The notes below the pieces were generated by a model. That model was given only the letters and a program-made list of their open reading frames with translations. It had not been told where the DNA came from and ran no database searches. Of a stretch of DNA of 64,000 nt, positions 8,601-16,054 are shown one piece after another. How positions within the stretch are numbered: the stretch's first letter is position 1; each line of letters begins with the position of its first letter. Source of the DNA: Serratia fonticola. Its GTDB lineage: Bacteria > Pseudomonadota > Gammaproteobacteria > Enterobacterales > Enterobacteriaceae. The DNA is taken from positions 1,922,001-1,986,000 of the forward strand of contig NZ_CP011254.1 of NCBI RefSeq assembly GCF_001006005.1, in the 5' to 3' direction. A program made the position numbers and the translations under genes.

Positions 8601-9870
8601 TTATGACGATCTGCATGAACTGGCTGCTGTGGAAGACAGTAATCGGGGCATGCTGAGCTATGGTTATGATGTTGAGGGTCGGTTACGTAGCGTCTATTCG
8701 GCACAAAGCGATCAGACCTCTGTGCATTATGACCAGGCTGATAACGCCTTGCTACTGCCATTATTGACTCCGGAAAGTTCACCGTATGTCCGTGGCAGCC
8801 AGCCTTATAGTGATAACCGGTTGACCCGCTGGGAAGAATGGCAGTATCAGTATGATGCCTTCGGCAATATGTCGGTCAGGCAGAAAGGTCCCGGCAGCCA
8901 GCACTATCGCTATGATGCAGATAACCGTCTGGTGGGGGCGAAAGGTGACGGGCCGAAGGGACTGTTTGAAGCGCAGTACCACTATGATGCGCTGGGTCGC
9001 CGGTCCAGTAAGGTGGTGACCCTCCGTCAGGAACGGCGTGAGACCCATTTCTTGTGGCAAGGATTGCGGTTGCTGCAAAGCCGTACTGACGATCACCAGC
9101 AAACCTACTGCTATGACCCGAACGAAGCCTACACGCCGCTAGCCTGCATTGAACGGCATTACAGTGGGGACAAGCTTTACTGGTATCACACCGACTTGAA
9201 TGGTTCACCACAGGAAGTGACCAACGCGCAGGGTGATATGGTTTGGTCGGGGCAGTATGGGGTTTTTGGTCAGGTGGCACGGCAGACCGATGCGATGTGG
9301 CGCAATTTCAGCCAGCCGTTGGGCCGATTCCGCCAACCACTGCGTTATGCCGGGCAATATCTGGATGAAGAGACCGGACTACACTATAATACTCACCGGT
9401 ATTATGCGCCGGAAGTAGGCAGATTCACGACGCCAGATCCTCTCGGTTTAGCGGGAGGGTTGAACCTTTATCAGTACGCACCAAATCCGCTAGGGTGGAT
9501 TGATCCCCTCGGGTTGAGTTGTGGGCCAAAATGGAAACAAAGACGGGTATTTAAAGATGGGGATTCTGGGCTTAAGGATCATGCTCGGAGACACTCAAAT
9601 TTGACGCCTGAACAATATTTAAAAAGAGGGCAGAAAAATATAGCGGATGGTATAGAACTGAAGGGAGGTGGAAGATCCCCAGATTCAAAATACTATGTCC
9701 GTAAAGTAGGGGATGATTCTTATAGCCTAACTATTACAGATAAAAAAGGGCAAATTGTTTCTATTGATACTTGGAAGGATGGGGCAAAGCCAATGACTAA
9801 ATCTCGTGTTATGAATGGATTGGAGTCTAGTGGCATATCGCCTCCAAAGGGTTTTTGGGAGAGTTTATAA
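5641..9870 (+). CDS. rhs: PrePAAR-PAAR-Rhs T6SS effector with a C-terminal toxin domain
   Basis: The 1409 residues fall into parts. A prePAAR motif (AARVGDAIGH, residues 4-13) comes first, then two hydrophobic helices (about 20-85). A PAAR domain (about 85-165) has repeated SSVFINGQPAARKGD-type turns, and another hydrophobic stretch lies near 180-245. A long Rhs shell of YD repeats runs from about 250 to 1290, ending at the self-cleavage signature DPLGL. The last 114 residues are the toxin: DHARRHSNLTPEQYLKRGQ, an Arg-rich middle and YSLTITDKKGQIV. This pattern recalls small BECR-fold RNase toxins, but I cannot assign a family. Codon use turns AT-rich exactly at the toxin boundary (from about 9520), a sign of tail replacement. 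The immunity gene overlaps its stop. Confidence 0.9.
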   Translation: MLEAARVGDAIGHSGALAGLIGGTILGGLINVAGGILGGMLIGAGCASACLGVGFLLIGAGIAVGMAANALGEKARDACIEAGASSMSPSGTIITGSGNVFINGKAAAVATLSTVACDKDKVQQVAQGSSSVFINGQPAARKGDKTTCDATILAGSSNVFIGGGTTTTENISPEIPEWAYTVSDLTMLIAGLVSAKGAAGRGPGAVERLMSKIPGASKVAKVLCWLGPLAIVVPVIGILANPVDVTSGQKFLNDDDDLDFTLDGELPLFWQRSYLSSHAAESVLGLGWSLFWESELRQVEEGILWRNTYGDFIPFPEVPVGHRTFCPDQQCWLTHKEDGTWCISDAGELRYHYPAFDAEGRAPLSAISDNVGNQQSFHYNEQRQMDIITRTGGQALRCEYHSELNRLTAVWQQTLAGEVQRVRYQYNEAGQLVAVQHRGDAVMRRFGWDEQNGLLLWHENATGFRCDYQWQEMEDIWCVTEHHTSEGDGYRLAYEEERNLRTATYQDGSQAVWELDEHRRVSRYTDRTGNQHQMLWDETGLPAGYRSPLGHLRQCQWDELGRLVSVTDANGATTRWQYQRNSDRQTFVFWPDGIAERTVWDEQGRVVQETDRLLQSTHYHYPHIHTLLPDRVTDARGGESQLSWNSQGQLTGYTDCSGQPTAWRYDTLGQMVSRRDALQQETHYQYNDAGQLVTLTLPDGSTEQFDWSDAGLLLSHQQGQNLPRHWHYNARGQTLSATDRLNRTLRYDYDVEGHLLSLDNANGGIYRFTRDAEGRLQEEHRPDDTRYGYRFNADGQVAEVVQRGTADDEGHHPEKVSQLAYDAAGQVIARQTQTEQVIYQWDVLGSLLSASRIPTEHGEKLGIQPNTVSFERDALGRVTREHNGVEALSYQYDALGNLTTLGLPNDDQFQWLHYGSGHVTAIRFNDQIISEFERDALHRETSRTQGALTQHRQYDRLGRRQWQSSISNRLTDALTSPEQGILWRAYHYDDLHELAAVEDSNRGMLSYGYDVEGRLRSVYSAQSDQTSVHYDQADNALLLPLLTPESSPYVRGSQPYSDNRLTRWEEWQYQYDAFGNMSVRQKGPGSQHYRYDADNRLVGAKGDGPKGLFEAQYHYDALGRRSSKVVTLRQERRETHFLWQGLRLLQSRTDDHQQTYCYDPNEAYTPLACIERHYSGDKLYWYHTDLNGSPQEVTNAQGDMVWSGQYGVFGQVARQTDAMWRNFSQPLGRFRQPLRYAGQYLDEETGLHYNTHRYYAPEVGRFTTPDPLGLAGGLNLYQYAPNPLGWIDPLGLSCGPKWKQRRVFKDGDSGLKDHARRHSNLTPEQYLKRGQKNIADGIELKGGGRSPDSKYYVRKVGDDSYSLTITDKKGQIVSIDTWKDGAKPMTKSRVMNGLESSGISPPKGFWESL

Positions 9871-10184
9871 TGACTAGAGCTAGAATGATTGAGTTAAAAG
9901 ATGCTCTTGAAGATGCTGGCTGGAAAGTTTCTACAGAAAATAGTAAAGGTGATTTTTTTTATGTGGAAGATGAAGCGGTTGAATGGACCTTGCTAAATGA
10001 AAATAAAGAGAAAAAGAGATTGTTAAGATTCTGCTTGTTTGATTATTTAGGAAGGCGAACAACAAATTTATCTGATATTCTTTATGTTGAAGAAGAAAGC
10101 TTGGGTCTTGAGCTGTATTTTAAAAAAATAAACACAAAAGAATGGAAGACCACTATGAAGGAGTTTGTAAGTGCATTGTCTTGA
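9870..10184 (+). CDS. rhsI: Cognate immunity protein of the Rhs toxin (putative)
   Basis: The ATG shares a base with the rhs stop (TAATG), so the 104-residue product is made in step with the toxin. It is small, soluble and acidic, and has no recognisable family motif; it begins MTRARMIELKDALEDAGWKV. Position and AT-rich composition matching the toxin tail are the grounds for calling it immunity. Rhs immunity proteins bind and block the tail in the producing cell. No signal peptide is visible, so it acts in the cytoplasm, which in turn suggests a cytoplasmic target for the toxin. Confidence 0.7.
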   Translation: MTRARMIELKDALEDAGWKVSTENSKGDFFYVEDEAVEWTLLNENKEKKRLLRFCLFDYLGRRTTNLSDILYVEEESLGLELYFKKINTKEWKTTMKEFVSALS

Positions 10185-10256
10185 TTTTTAAGTGAGTTGA
10201 GGTAAATAAAAATATAGGTTTTATCTTCACCTCTTTAAAAAGCCGATACGCGGTAA

Positions 10257-10475
10257 ATCGTGAAAACGGCGCTTATTTATAATGTAGTCGCTGTCGCTGT
10301 GTCACATAACTATCCCTCAGACGTGGCAAAGCCCAGCGTGGTTGGCCACCATATCACTAAGCATCTGCAGGATGCGTTGTTACTGCTAGAAGTGAGAACT
10401 CTTGGCCATATCGTTTTGGGCCATGGTGAATCCAAAGGGCCGGTTACAGTCTATCCTTATGTATTTGTTGATTAA
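10257..10475 (+). pseudogene. Decayed radC (JAB/MPN-type) fragment, copy 1
   Basis: The translation from GTG 10257 (VKTALIYNVVAVAVSHNYPS) matches the C-terminal half of RadC/YeeS proteins. It covers the REIVKTAL helix, the metal-binding HNHPSG (here HNYPSD, second His lost), PS-x2-D-x-IT (here PSVVGHHIT) and the DHxIVG strand (here LGHIVLGHG). The N-terminal half and the end of the gene are missing and the active-site His is replaced, so it should be non-functional. A second, differently decayed copy lies at 11627-11911. Confidence 0.7.
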
Positions 10476-10479
10476 AAAA

Positions 10480-10962
10480 ATGCAGATAAAGTTAACGGTA
10501 AATGAAAAAAATGTTGAGTTAGATGAGTTTTTGGATGAGGAGGAAATGGAATTGTCGCCGTTTCACTTTTCACTTATAGAGCTATCACAGTATGTCAATG
10601 GTTACATTGACATTGTATTCAATGATGACGATAAAATAACTTTAGACTTGTTTTCTGATTTCTCAGTGTGTTTGGATGACATCGTCGACTCTATAAATGC
10701 TGCAAAATTATCTTCTATAAAGAAAGAGACAATATGGTTTTGTGAGCAAGGTTCTGATTTTTACATAGATTATGAAGTGAAAGAAGATGTAATGGTGTTA
10801 TCTTTTAGGAAAGGAAAAGGAGTTGGAATGATAAATAAGAATGTATCTGACTTCACTGTGGAAATTTACAATTCAGAATATATCCAACACTGGATGAAAA
10901 TATTTGATGAGCTGGCTACATTATTCGAACGTAAGCTTAATAAAAAATGCGTTACCATTTAA
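10480..10962 (+). CDS. Immunity-like protein, family not recognised
   Basis: The start at the ATG at 10480 (MQIKLTVNEKNVEL) gives a 160-residue acidic, soluble protein. An upstream in-frame ATG at 10402 falls inside the radC remnant and is unlikely to be used. No motif is recognised. Aromatic and acidic residues alternate (LIELSQYVNGYIDIVFNDDD), as in many polymorphic-toxin immunity proteins. It lies downstream of an rhs tail and between two radC fragments without a cognate toxin, so an orphan immunity role is an inference from context. Confidence 0.55.
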   Translation: MQIKLTVNEKNVELDEFLDEEEMELSPFHFSLIELSQYVNGYIDIVFNDDDKITLDLFSDFSVCLDDIVDSINAAKLSSIKKETIWFCEQGSDFYIDYEVKEDVMVLSFRKGKGVGMINKNVSDFTVEIYNSEYIQHWMKIFDELATLFERKLNKKCVTI

Positions 10963-11014
10963 AAGAAATATCAAAAATAAATTCATTAAAGTTGATCGGA
11001 ACGATAGTATAGAT

Positions 11015-11086
11015 ATGAGCGTAAACCCTCGTGCCATAGATCATAAAAACGTACCTAAGTACGCAAGAAATATGAAGGAATGTTGA
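11015..11086 (+). other. Short leftover coding fragment
   Basis: An open stretch from the ATG at 11015 encodes 23 residues (MSVNPRAIDHKNVPKY and a few more) with no clear ribosome site. The composition resembles the end of an Rhs toxin tail, so this may be the last remnant of a displaced toxin that preceded the next immunity gene. Little more can be said. Confidence 0.25.
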
Positions 11087-11088
11087 GC

Positions 11089-11619
11089 ATGCCTAATATG
11101 ATAGGAACAAAATTGACAGTTGGAATTGAATATGATATTTCTGATTCAAGATTATTTATGGGGTATGCCAGATTATGGTTTGAGGGAAATAGTTTAGGTG
11201 CATTGTCAGAGTTGATATATTTTGATGGTTACCTAGTTGGTGGTCTTGTGGATATAATGAGAAAGGAAAAATTGCAGCCTATATTTTGGGGTGCTTCTCA
11301 AGAGGAAGCATTTTGTAAGTTAAATGAAGCGCTGTGTATATCCGATGATGATTTTTATGACGATGAAAAGAACGATTTAAGTGAGTTGGCGAGAAGTTAC
11401 TCTGTAAAGTTTGGTACTCTACTTGATGATTTTACTGTTTTTTCTTTCAAGGGGGAAACGGGTGAAGGTAATATCTTGTGGGAAATATCATCTTCAGTTG
11501 AGAGCGTGGCTCATGCAGAATTTAAAAATTATCCTAGAAGGATATTCTCTTCTAAATTCAGCTATGATGATATTGAATTACTAATTAATAAAATCGAGTC
11601 TTTGAAGGTTGGGCCATGA
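11089..11619 (+). CDS. Immunity protein resembling the Imm42 family
   Basis: The ATG at 11089 follows AAGGAA and gives 176 residues. The opening (VGIEYDISDSRLFMGYARLW), with an early aromatic-rich sheet followed by an acidic helix, resembles Imm42-type polymorphic-toxin immunity proteins. That likeness is from memory and is weak. The protein is acidic and soluble. No toxin gene precedes it, only a 23-codon fragment, so it is probably an orphan that still protects against a toxin carried by siblings. Its 3' end runs up to the second radC remnant. Confidence 0.55.
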   Translation: MPNMIGTKLTVGIEYDISDSRLFMGYARLWFEGNSLGALSELIYFDGYLVGGLVDIMRKEKLQPIFWGASQEEAFCKLNEALCISDDDFYDDEKNDLSELARSYSVKFGTLLDDFTVFSFKGETGEGNILWEISSSVESVAHAEFKNYPRRIFSSKFSYDDIELLINKIESLKVGP

Positions 11620-11626
11620 AGCGTTC

Positions 11627-11911
11627 ATGGTGCTGTTCCTAGATAACCAGTACAGGCTGATCGCTTGTGAGACGGTATCCATCGTTACGATAAATCAGGC
11701 TCCGGTATATACACGTGAAATCATGAAAACTGCGTTGAGTCATAATGGCGCGTCTGTTGCTTTGGAGAAAAACCACCCCTTACCCAGTATGGTGAACCGC
11801 ATCACTCAGTATCTGCAGGATGCTTTGTCGCTGGTCGAAGTGAGAACCAGCGATCTTATCGTGCTGGGCCGTAGCGAATCGATGTCATATGCCGAACGCG
11901 GCTGGCTTTGA
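11627..11911 (+). pseudogene. Decayed radC fragment, copy 2
   Basis: The frame reads MVLFLDNQYRLIACE, VYTREIMKTALSHNGASVAL, NHPLPSMVNRITQYLQDAL and SYAERGWL, following RadC/YeeS to its natural C-terminus. The HNHPSG metal motif is reduced to KNHP with the following residues deleted. The N-terminal helix-hairpin-helix half is missing. Copies 1 and 2 share the order and spacing of motifs, so they derive from two radC genes or one duplicated gene. Confidence 0.75.
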
Positions 11912-11923
11912 GATGGATTAACT

Positions 11924-11951
11924 ACATCGAGAGGCAAAAGCCTCTCGATGT
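11924..11951. terminator. Perfect 12-bp hairpin
   Basis: ACATCGAGAGGC and its exact complement flank an AAAA loop, 13 nt after the end of the radC fragment and 45 nt before the end of the convergent minus-strand gene. A stem this strong between converging genes fits a bidirectional terminator, although the T-run is short. Confidence 0.6.
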
Positions 11952-11996
11952 TAGTCATGAGTTACCCAATTGATAATCCTGAACTTTAGCAGGATG

Positions 11997-13232
11997 CTAG
12001 CCTCTGAGTAGTTTAAGATCGAATCTGTCTTTCATATGTTGGACTATTTGTATAACTCTTTTCGCCAAGCTATTCTCATCACTATTCAGCAAGAGAAGCC
12101 ATGCTTCTGGGTTCATTTCCCAATTACCCGGGACATCCATGCTTGACTCAGCCCAACACCACCATGGCCACGAATCTGTCCCCTCTTCACTGACATAAGA
12201 AAAGCACTGATTCATTGCATTGCGAATTTGTAAGTACCGTACAGGATCCTTACCCTGTTCTGCTTCATCATTTCTGGCAATACCAAAACACAAACCTTTA
12301 TGGTTTGAATACTCAAATTGCCATTTCAGGAAAAACTGGTCACTTGGGTGGAAGATAACATAAAATCCTGATTCTTTTTTACCATAAAGTAAACTAGTAT
12401 CGTACTCAATGCTAACTTCAAGTGGTATGAGTTGATTTAGTAAATTATCTGAAAAATCTTGCCACATCTGAGACTTGATATTTCTTAAACTGCGTGCAGC
12501 CAAGAAGGTGGCGCGGATATTTTCAGGGCTGCTGAGTATTAACTGAGTTAATTCATTCTGCTCATCCATATTACTTTCTCCATTTATATTCTCACGAATG
12601 AATTGGGCAAGCTCATTGATAAATATGCGTACTTGCAGGGCTGTGACATGCAGGGCACACTCCTCCAACCATTCGACAAAACGGTAGAAAGTGAAAGGAA
12701 ATACACCATCTTTTAGATTGGGATTACTGCCATTTGGTAGGGTTTTTTCACCTATTTCGTTATTGCATAGATAGATGAGTAACCAATGGTTTTGGATATA
12801 TCGCTCATTCATCCACTTGGCATAGTCGTAAAGTTGTAATAGTTGATCTTCAGCCCAGGGTTTGTTTTCGATGCCAATAGCACTGTTTGAACGGGTCAAC
12901 AACAGATCCAATCGCCGCGAATCAGGCATTGTGTATTCGGTAAAAATCGTTGCTTCCCCTGAGCTAGGAAATCTCAGGTTTTCAGGCAAGATTTGAAGAA
13001 ATTTTGAGAGAAATAATTCACCTTGGCCATGAGCTTCTTTTGGATCAAGCAAAAAGGCCAAACAGCGGGAGAGAGTCATTTCGTTACATCGAAATAAGTC
13101 AAACAGACGAAAATTTGGTGCAAGTCTGCTCTGATAGTGCTCTTTTGCTTGGCGATTAAGCGTATCCCATACTGAGATATGACTGAGAAACCTTGTCAAC
13201 TCACCCACCTGTTTATCCATTACGTGGTCCAA
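11997..13232 (-). CDS. PD-(D/E)XK nuclease-superfamily protein
   Basis: The 411-residue protein has a PD-(D/E)XK core near residues 95-150: Asp in RRLDLLLTR, then the E-x-K of GIENKPWAEDQLLQLYDYAKW. The ENK plus Gln/Tyr helix is typical of the PD-(D/E)XK groups found as stand-alone defence genes. A helical N-terminal region contains LSRCLAFLLDPKEAHGQG, a phrase I associate with this family. The C-terminal half (230-411) is a separate domain without recognised motifs. The start appears to be TTG at 13232: AGGAGG lies eight bases before it, while the next Met codon (13220) is too far from that site. It sits alone between the rhs region and the base-modification operon, consistent with a single-gene anti-phage function, which is inference. 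Confidence 0.7.
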   Translation of the reverse strand: MDHVMDKQVGELTRFLSHISVWDTLNRQAKEHYQSRLAPNFRLFDLFRCNEMTLSRCLAFLLDPKEAHGQGELFLSKFLQILPENLRFPSSGEATIFTEYTMPDSRRLDLLLTRSNSAIGIENKPWAEDQLLQLYDYAKWMNERYIQNHWLLIYLCNNEIGEKTLPNGSNPNLKDGVFPFTFYRFVEWLEECALHVTALQVRIFINELAQFIRENINGESNMDEQNELTQLILSSPENIRATFLAARSLRNIKSQMWQDFSDNLLNQLIPLEVSIEYDTSLLYGKKESGFYVIFHPSDQFFLKWQFEYSNHKGLCFGIARNDEAEQGKDPVRYLQIRNAMNQCFSYVSEEGTDSWPWWCWAESSMDVPGNWEMNPEAWLLLLNSDENSLAKRVIQIVQHMKDRFDLKLLRG

Positions 13233-13390
13233 TTCCTTTTCCTCCTAGGCTTTTGAGGCTCATTTTCATGTGAGCATTGTTGCTTAATCGACTTTTGGTC
13301 GTTGTCAGTATTCTTGAGAAAACCCCCGCATCTTTTGGCCAAATTCGTATTTTCGCCATATTACCCGCTGTTTAACTAAAGGAGTTAACG

Positions 13391-13507
13391 ATGCGCTCTG
13401 CTGAAATATTACCACCAATATTCCGTTACCTATTGTGCAGTAGCGCTCATATCACCGAAGACGGCAATACATTGCTCTATGCTTTGTCACATGACCGCAT
13501 GGAATGA
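13391..13507 (+). CDS. 38-codon open frame with a strong ribosome site
   Basis: AAAGGAG stands seven bases before an ATG that opens a 38-residue frame (MRSAEILPPIFRYLLCSSAH...). Downstream of its TGA the same frame stays open for some 40 more codons, so it may be a nonsense-truncated longer gene. No family is recognised. Confidence 0.3.
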   Translation: MRSAEILPPIFRYLLCSSAHITEDGNTLLYALSHDRME

Positions 13508-14312
13508 CGACCTGGGAAATGGATACATTTCACTGTCTCAGGCTACCTCACCAACCTGAGGACCTTGTTCCACCCGGTGCTGAGGCTTAAGTGCAGAGCA
13601 GCCAGGCTCCTCATCGTGGCTCAACTAAAATGGCATTGTATATAAATGATCCACATTGATGCTCTTGGTGATTAGCTGCCTAGCTTTCAGACATTCAATT
13701 TGTAACCTCTTCCTGATATTCCCCGTATCCCATTATTTTTTGAGCTCTTTCCCGATGAAAACCTACAATAATATTAAGAAAACTATAACTAACACAAACC
13801 CAGCTCAAGTCGAACAACCGAGGGGATATCACCAGCCGGTTATATGAGCATATCTGTGCAAATAGGCTGGTGGCTAAGGATAACCAAGATGACTACCTGA
13901 GTATCCGGTACTTCATGAAAGGGTCGGCGCATATCGTATTCAGCAAACTGTAATTCATTGGTGGGGTGAATGATATTGTCATGAAACATTAACCAAGGAT
14001 GGTAATCGCAAGATAGGCTGAGTAGCGCATATTTTCTACGATGAAAGCATAAACAAAGGAGGATGGCATGACGATAATGCTTGTATTCAGTCGAGGTTGA
14101 AACGGTTAGTGCTTCATGCTTTAACATGTGATGATTTCAAAGATCTTGCTGGTTTTTAACAGGTTGGCAGAGCACTGTGCGAACGACTGCTTTGCGATGG
14201 GGACGGTTCTTGAGCTGATCTGGCACTGACAGTGTGCTCAGTGGCAGAAACAGATGTAACGAATAGCGCTGTATGCTAATAAATAAGGAGTAGGTCACAG
14301 AAATGATATAAA
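13508..14312. other. Accessory intergenic region, probable gene debris
   Basis: No convincing gene is seen over about 800 bases. A minus-strand frame at 13840-14127 (95 codons, with YHPWLMFHDNIIHPTNELQF) looks somewhat protein-like and could be a fragment of a mobile-element gene, but I cannot name it and no ribosome site supports its start. Confidence 0.35.
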
Positions 14313-14384
14313 TTTTGATTTAATTAAACCTACGATGCTTTCATCCTTTTGATAATAATTTCAATTAATTATTTTAAATCAAAA
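14313..14384. promoter_or_regulatory. AT-rich control region with 11-bp inverted repeat
   Basis: TTTTGATTTAA (14313-14323) and TTAAATCAAAA (14374-14384) are exact inverted copies about 50 bases apart in a very AT-rich stretch that continues to the next gene at 14484. The arms could be operator half-sites or a bent, H-NS-bound upstream region of the following operon. No clear -35/-10 pair was found. Confidence 0.35.
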
Positions 14385-14483
14385 AATAAATAATATTGAT
14401 GCGATCCTGGCATTTATTTCTATACATCAGCAAAGTTAATTGATATACAAACAATATATTAATAACTGCAACGTGAGGTATCT

Positions 14484-14816
14484 ATGTCAGGCTCAGGTGG
14501 GGGTAGTTATGGCGGCCAGTTTGGTCAGGCTGATTTTGAAGTTAGCTGTGAAAAACTTAGGATTGATACTCAACTAAGTTCGCCTGTCCCACAGGTTGTG
14601 GCCCAGTTGACAGTCGGTGACATCCTGGGAATTGCTCAAATTAACTCTCAGGGTTCTCAGCTTACGGTTGCTATATATAACGGTATGCAAGTTGGTGGTC
14701 TTGCGTCACCCTATATTCAGCGTCTGCGCTACTGCATGAACAGCGGAACAACCTACGTTGCTAGAGTCACAGCCATCAATGGTGGCCAGGTTAGGGTCAG
14801 TGTGTACGCGATATGA
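14484..14816 (+). CDS. Small protein with Gly/Ser-rich N-terminus; candidate substrate of the QueC-like enzyme
   Basis: A 110-residue protein headed by a flexible MSGSGGGSYGGQFGQ segment, followed by a compact β-rich domain: LRIDTQLSSPVPQVVAQLTVGDIL, a central VAIYNGMQVGGLASPYIQRL and a final GGQVRVSVYAI. The N-terminus resembles Gly/Ser-headed partner proteins of QueC-like enzymes in defence loci, such as the MGTS-type start of QatB. In type IV CBASS a QueC-like enzyme attaches a 7-deazaguanine-type base to the N-terminus of its partner. GAGG before the ATG supports the start, and the stop overlaps the next gene (ATGA). A role as the modified or signalling component is inference from this arrangement. 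Confidence 0.6.
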   Translation: MSGSGGGSYGGQFGQADFEVSCEKLRIDTQLSSPVPQVVAQLTVGDILGIAQINSQGSQLTVAIYNGMQVGGLASPYIQRLRYCMNSGTTYVARVTAINGGQVRVSVYAI

Positions 14817-16054
14817 GTAACGATAAAATGCTAACTGAGAACTCCATTACGATTGTTGGGGGGGCTTATCATGAAGTCTGCCTTCATCCAGGAAATCACC
14901 AGGTTTACGGTTCTGCCGGAAGAGCCGCGTCAGCACTGGCAATGCTCAGTGTAAACGTCGATCTTCACACCTACGCTGATGATGTTGTTAGTTCGGTACT
15001 ACGGGATCGCGCTCATTTTGAAAAATTTAAGTTAAATGCACATCCGATACGAGAGTCCGTCATGTTTCACTACGAACATGGCTTGGCTGAACCACGCATA
15101 TTCAACTACCCGGACACTCCTTACCCGACAATGACAGTAACAGCTCCCTGCGTTCTACGTTATGGAATGCTTGAAGGCTCCTCCATCGTCGATGCTGACT
15201 ACGCAGTATATGACCCCCAGAATGTGACCAACCCAGAGCCATTCACAGCTAATGGATCCAAAGCAAAGCATCTGGCACTGATACTGAATCGTTATGAAGC
15301 AAGAATGCTCAGTTGCCAAAACGGATTATCCGACCGACAACAGGCGGAGTTTCTTTATAATAACGGTTATGCTGAAGTTATCATCATTAAACAGGGGCCA
15401 GCCGGAGCACTCATTTGTGATAAGGGTAACATCTCCTATGTTCCTGCATATGAGACTAACTTTGTGCACAAGATTGGCTCGGGTGATGCGTTCGTTGCTT
15501 ATTTTGCCTATGAGTGGATGCTGAATAAAAAAACGGCCCATGACGCTGCAAACCAGGCCTCACTTGCCACCGCCTGCTACTGCGAAAGTGGTCTTTTCCC
15601 GTCATCTGGGGGACTGGCTGCTTTCAATCCCAATCCCATCAGACTCTCACAAAAATTTATCGAAGGTGGCAACAGAAAGGTCTATTTGGCTGGCCCCTTT
15701 TTTACACTTGCACAACTGTGGCTTGTTGAGCAGGCACAACGCAATTTGAGCGATCTGGGACTGGACGTTTTTTCCCCCTATCATAAGATTGGACATGGAA
15801 CTGCGGAAGAAGTAGTTGAAAAGGATCTCGACGCGATAAGGCAGGCTGACATTGTTTTTGCAATAGGTGATGGGCTGGACTCTGGCACAATCTACGAGGT
15901 TGGTTATGCCCGGGCAAGGGACATTCCAGTGGTGTTTTATGCTGAGAACGAATCGGAAGAAGACCTGAAAATGATGGAGGGGTCGGGCTGTATTCTCAGC
16001 GCTGATTATGTCACGGCAATCTATAAAACACTTTGGGTGGCAGCTAAAGAATGA
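14813..16054 (+). CDS. PfkB-family kinase fused to nucleoside 2-deoxyribosyltransferase
   Basis: Residues 10 to about 275 form a ribokinase/PfkB-type domain: an opening ITIVGGAYHEV, glycine pair SAGRAAS, LNRYEARML, IIIKQGPAGALI, and the catalytic KIGSGDAFVAYFAYE with its general-base Asp. The N-terminal sugar-binding part is shorter than usual. Residues 288-413 are a nucleoside 2-deoxyribosyltransferase (NDT) domain: VYLAGPFF, then DAIRQADIVFAI, DSGTIYEVGYA with the catalytic Glu, and IPVVFYAEN. NDT enzymes move or hydrolyse the base-deoxyribose bond; PfkB kinases phosphorylate sugars or nucleosides. A single chain doing both would suit handling of an unusual nucleoside for the QueC-like partner. 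Overlaps of four bases at each end show tight coupling. Confidence 0.8.
   Translation: MSNDKMLTENSITIVGGAYHEVCLHPGNHQVYGSAGRAASALAMLSVNVDLHTYADDVVSSVLRDRAHFEKFKLNAHPIRESVMFHYEHGLAEPRIFNYPDTPYPTMTVTAPCVLRYGMLEGSSIVDADYAVYDPQNVTNPEPFTANGSKAKHLALILNRYEARMLSCQNGLSDRQQAEFLYNNGYAEVIIIKQGPAGALICDKGNISYVPAYETNFVHKIGSGDAFVAYFAYEWMLNKKTAHDAANQASLATACYCESGLFPSSGGLAAFNPNPIRLSQKFIEGGNRKVYLAGPFFTLAQLWLVEQAQRNLSDLGLDVFSPYHKIGHGTAEEVVEKDLDAIRQADIVFAIGDGLDSGTIYEVGYARARDIPVVFYAENESEEDLKMMEGSGCILSADYVTAIYKTLWVAAKE

Noticed and set aside
5589..9418. Many open frames on both strands inside the first rhs gene
   Set aside because: All lie within the 1409-codon Rhs frame, have no ribosome sites and no protein-like motifs; they are shadows of GC-rich coding DNA.
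13840..14127. 95-codon minus-strand frame
   Set aside because: Somewhat protein-like but without ribosome site, family motif or supportive neighbours; mentioned only as possible debris.
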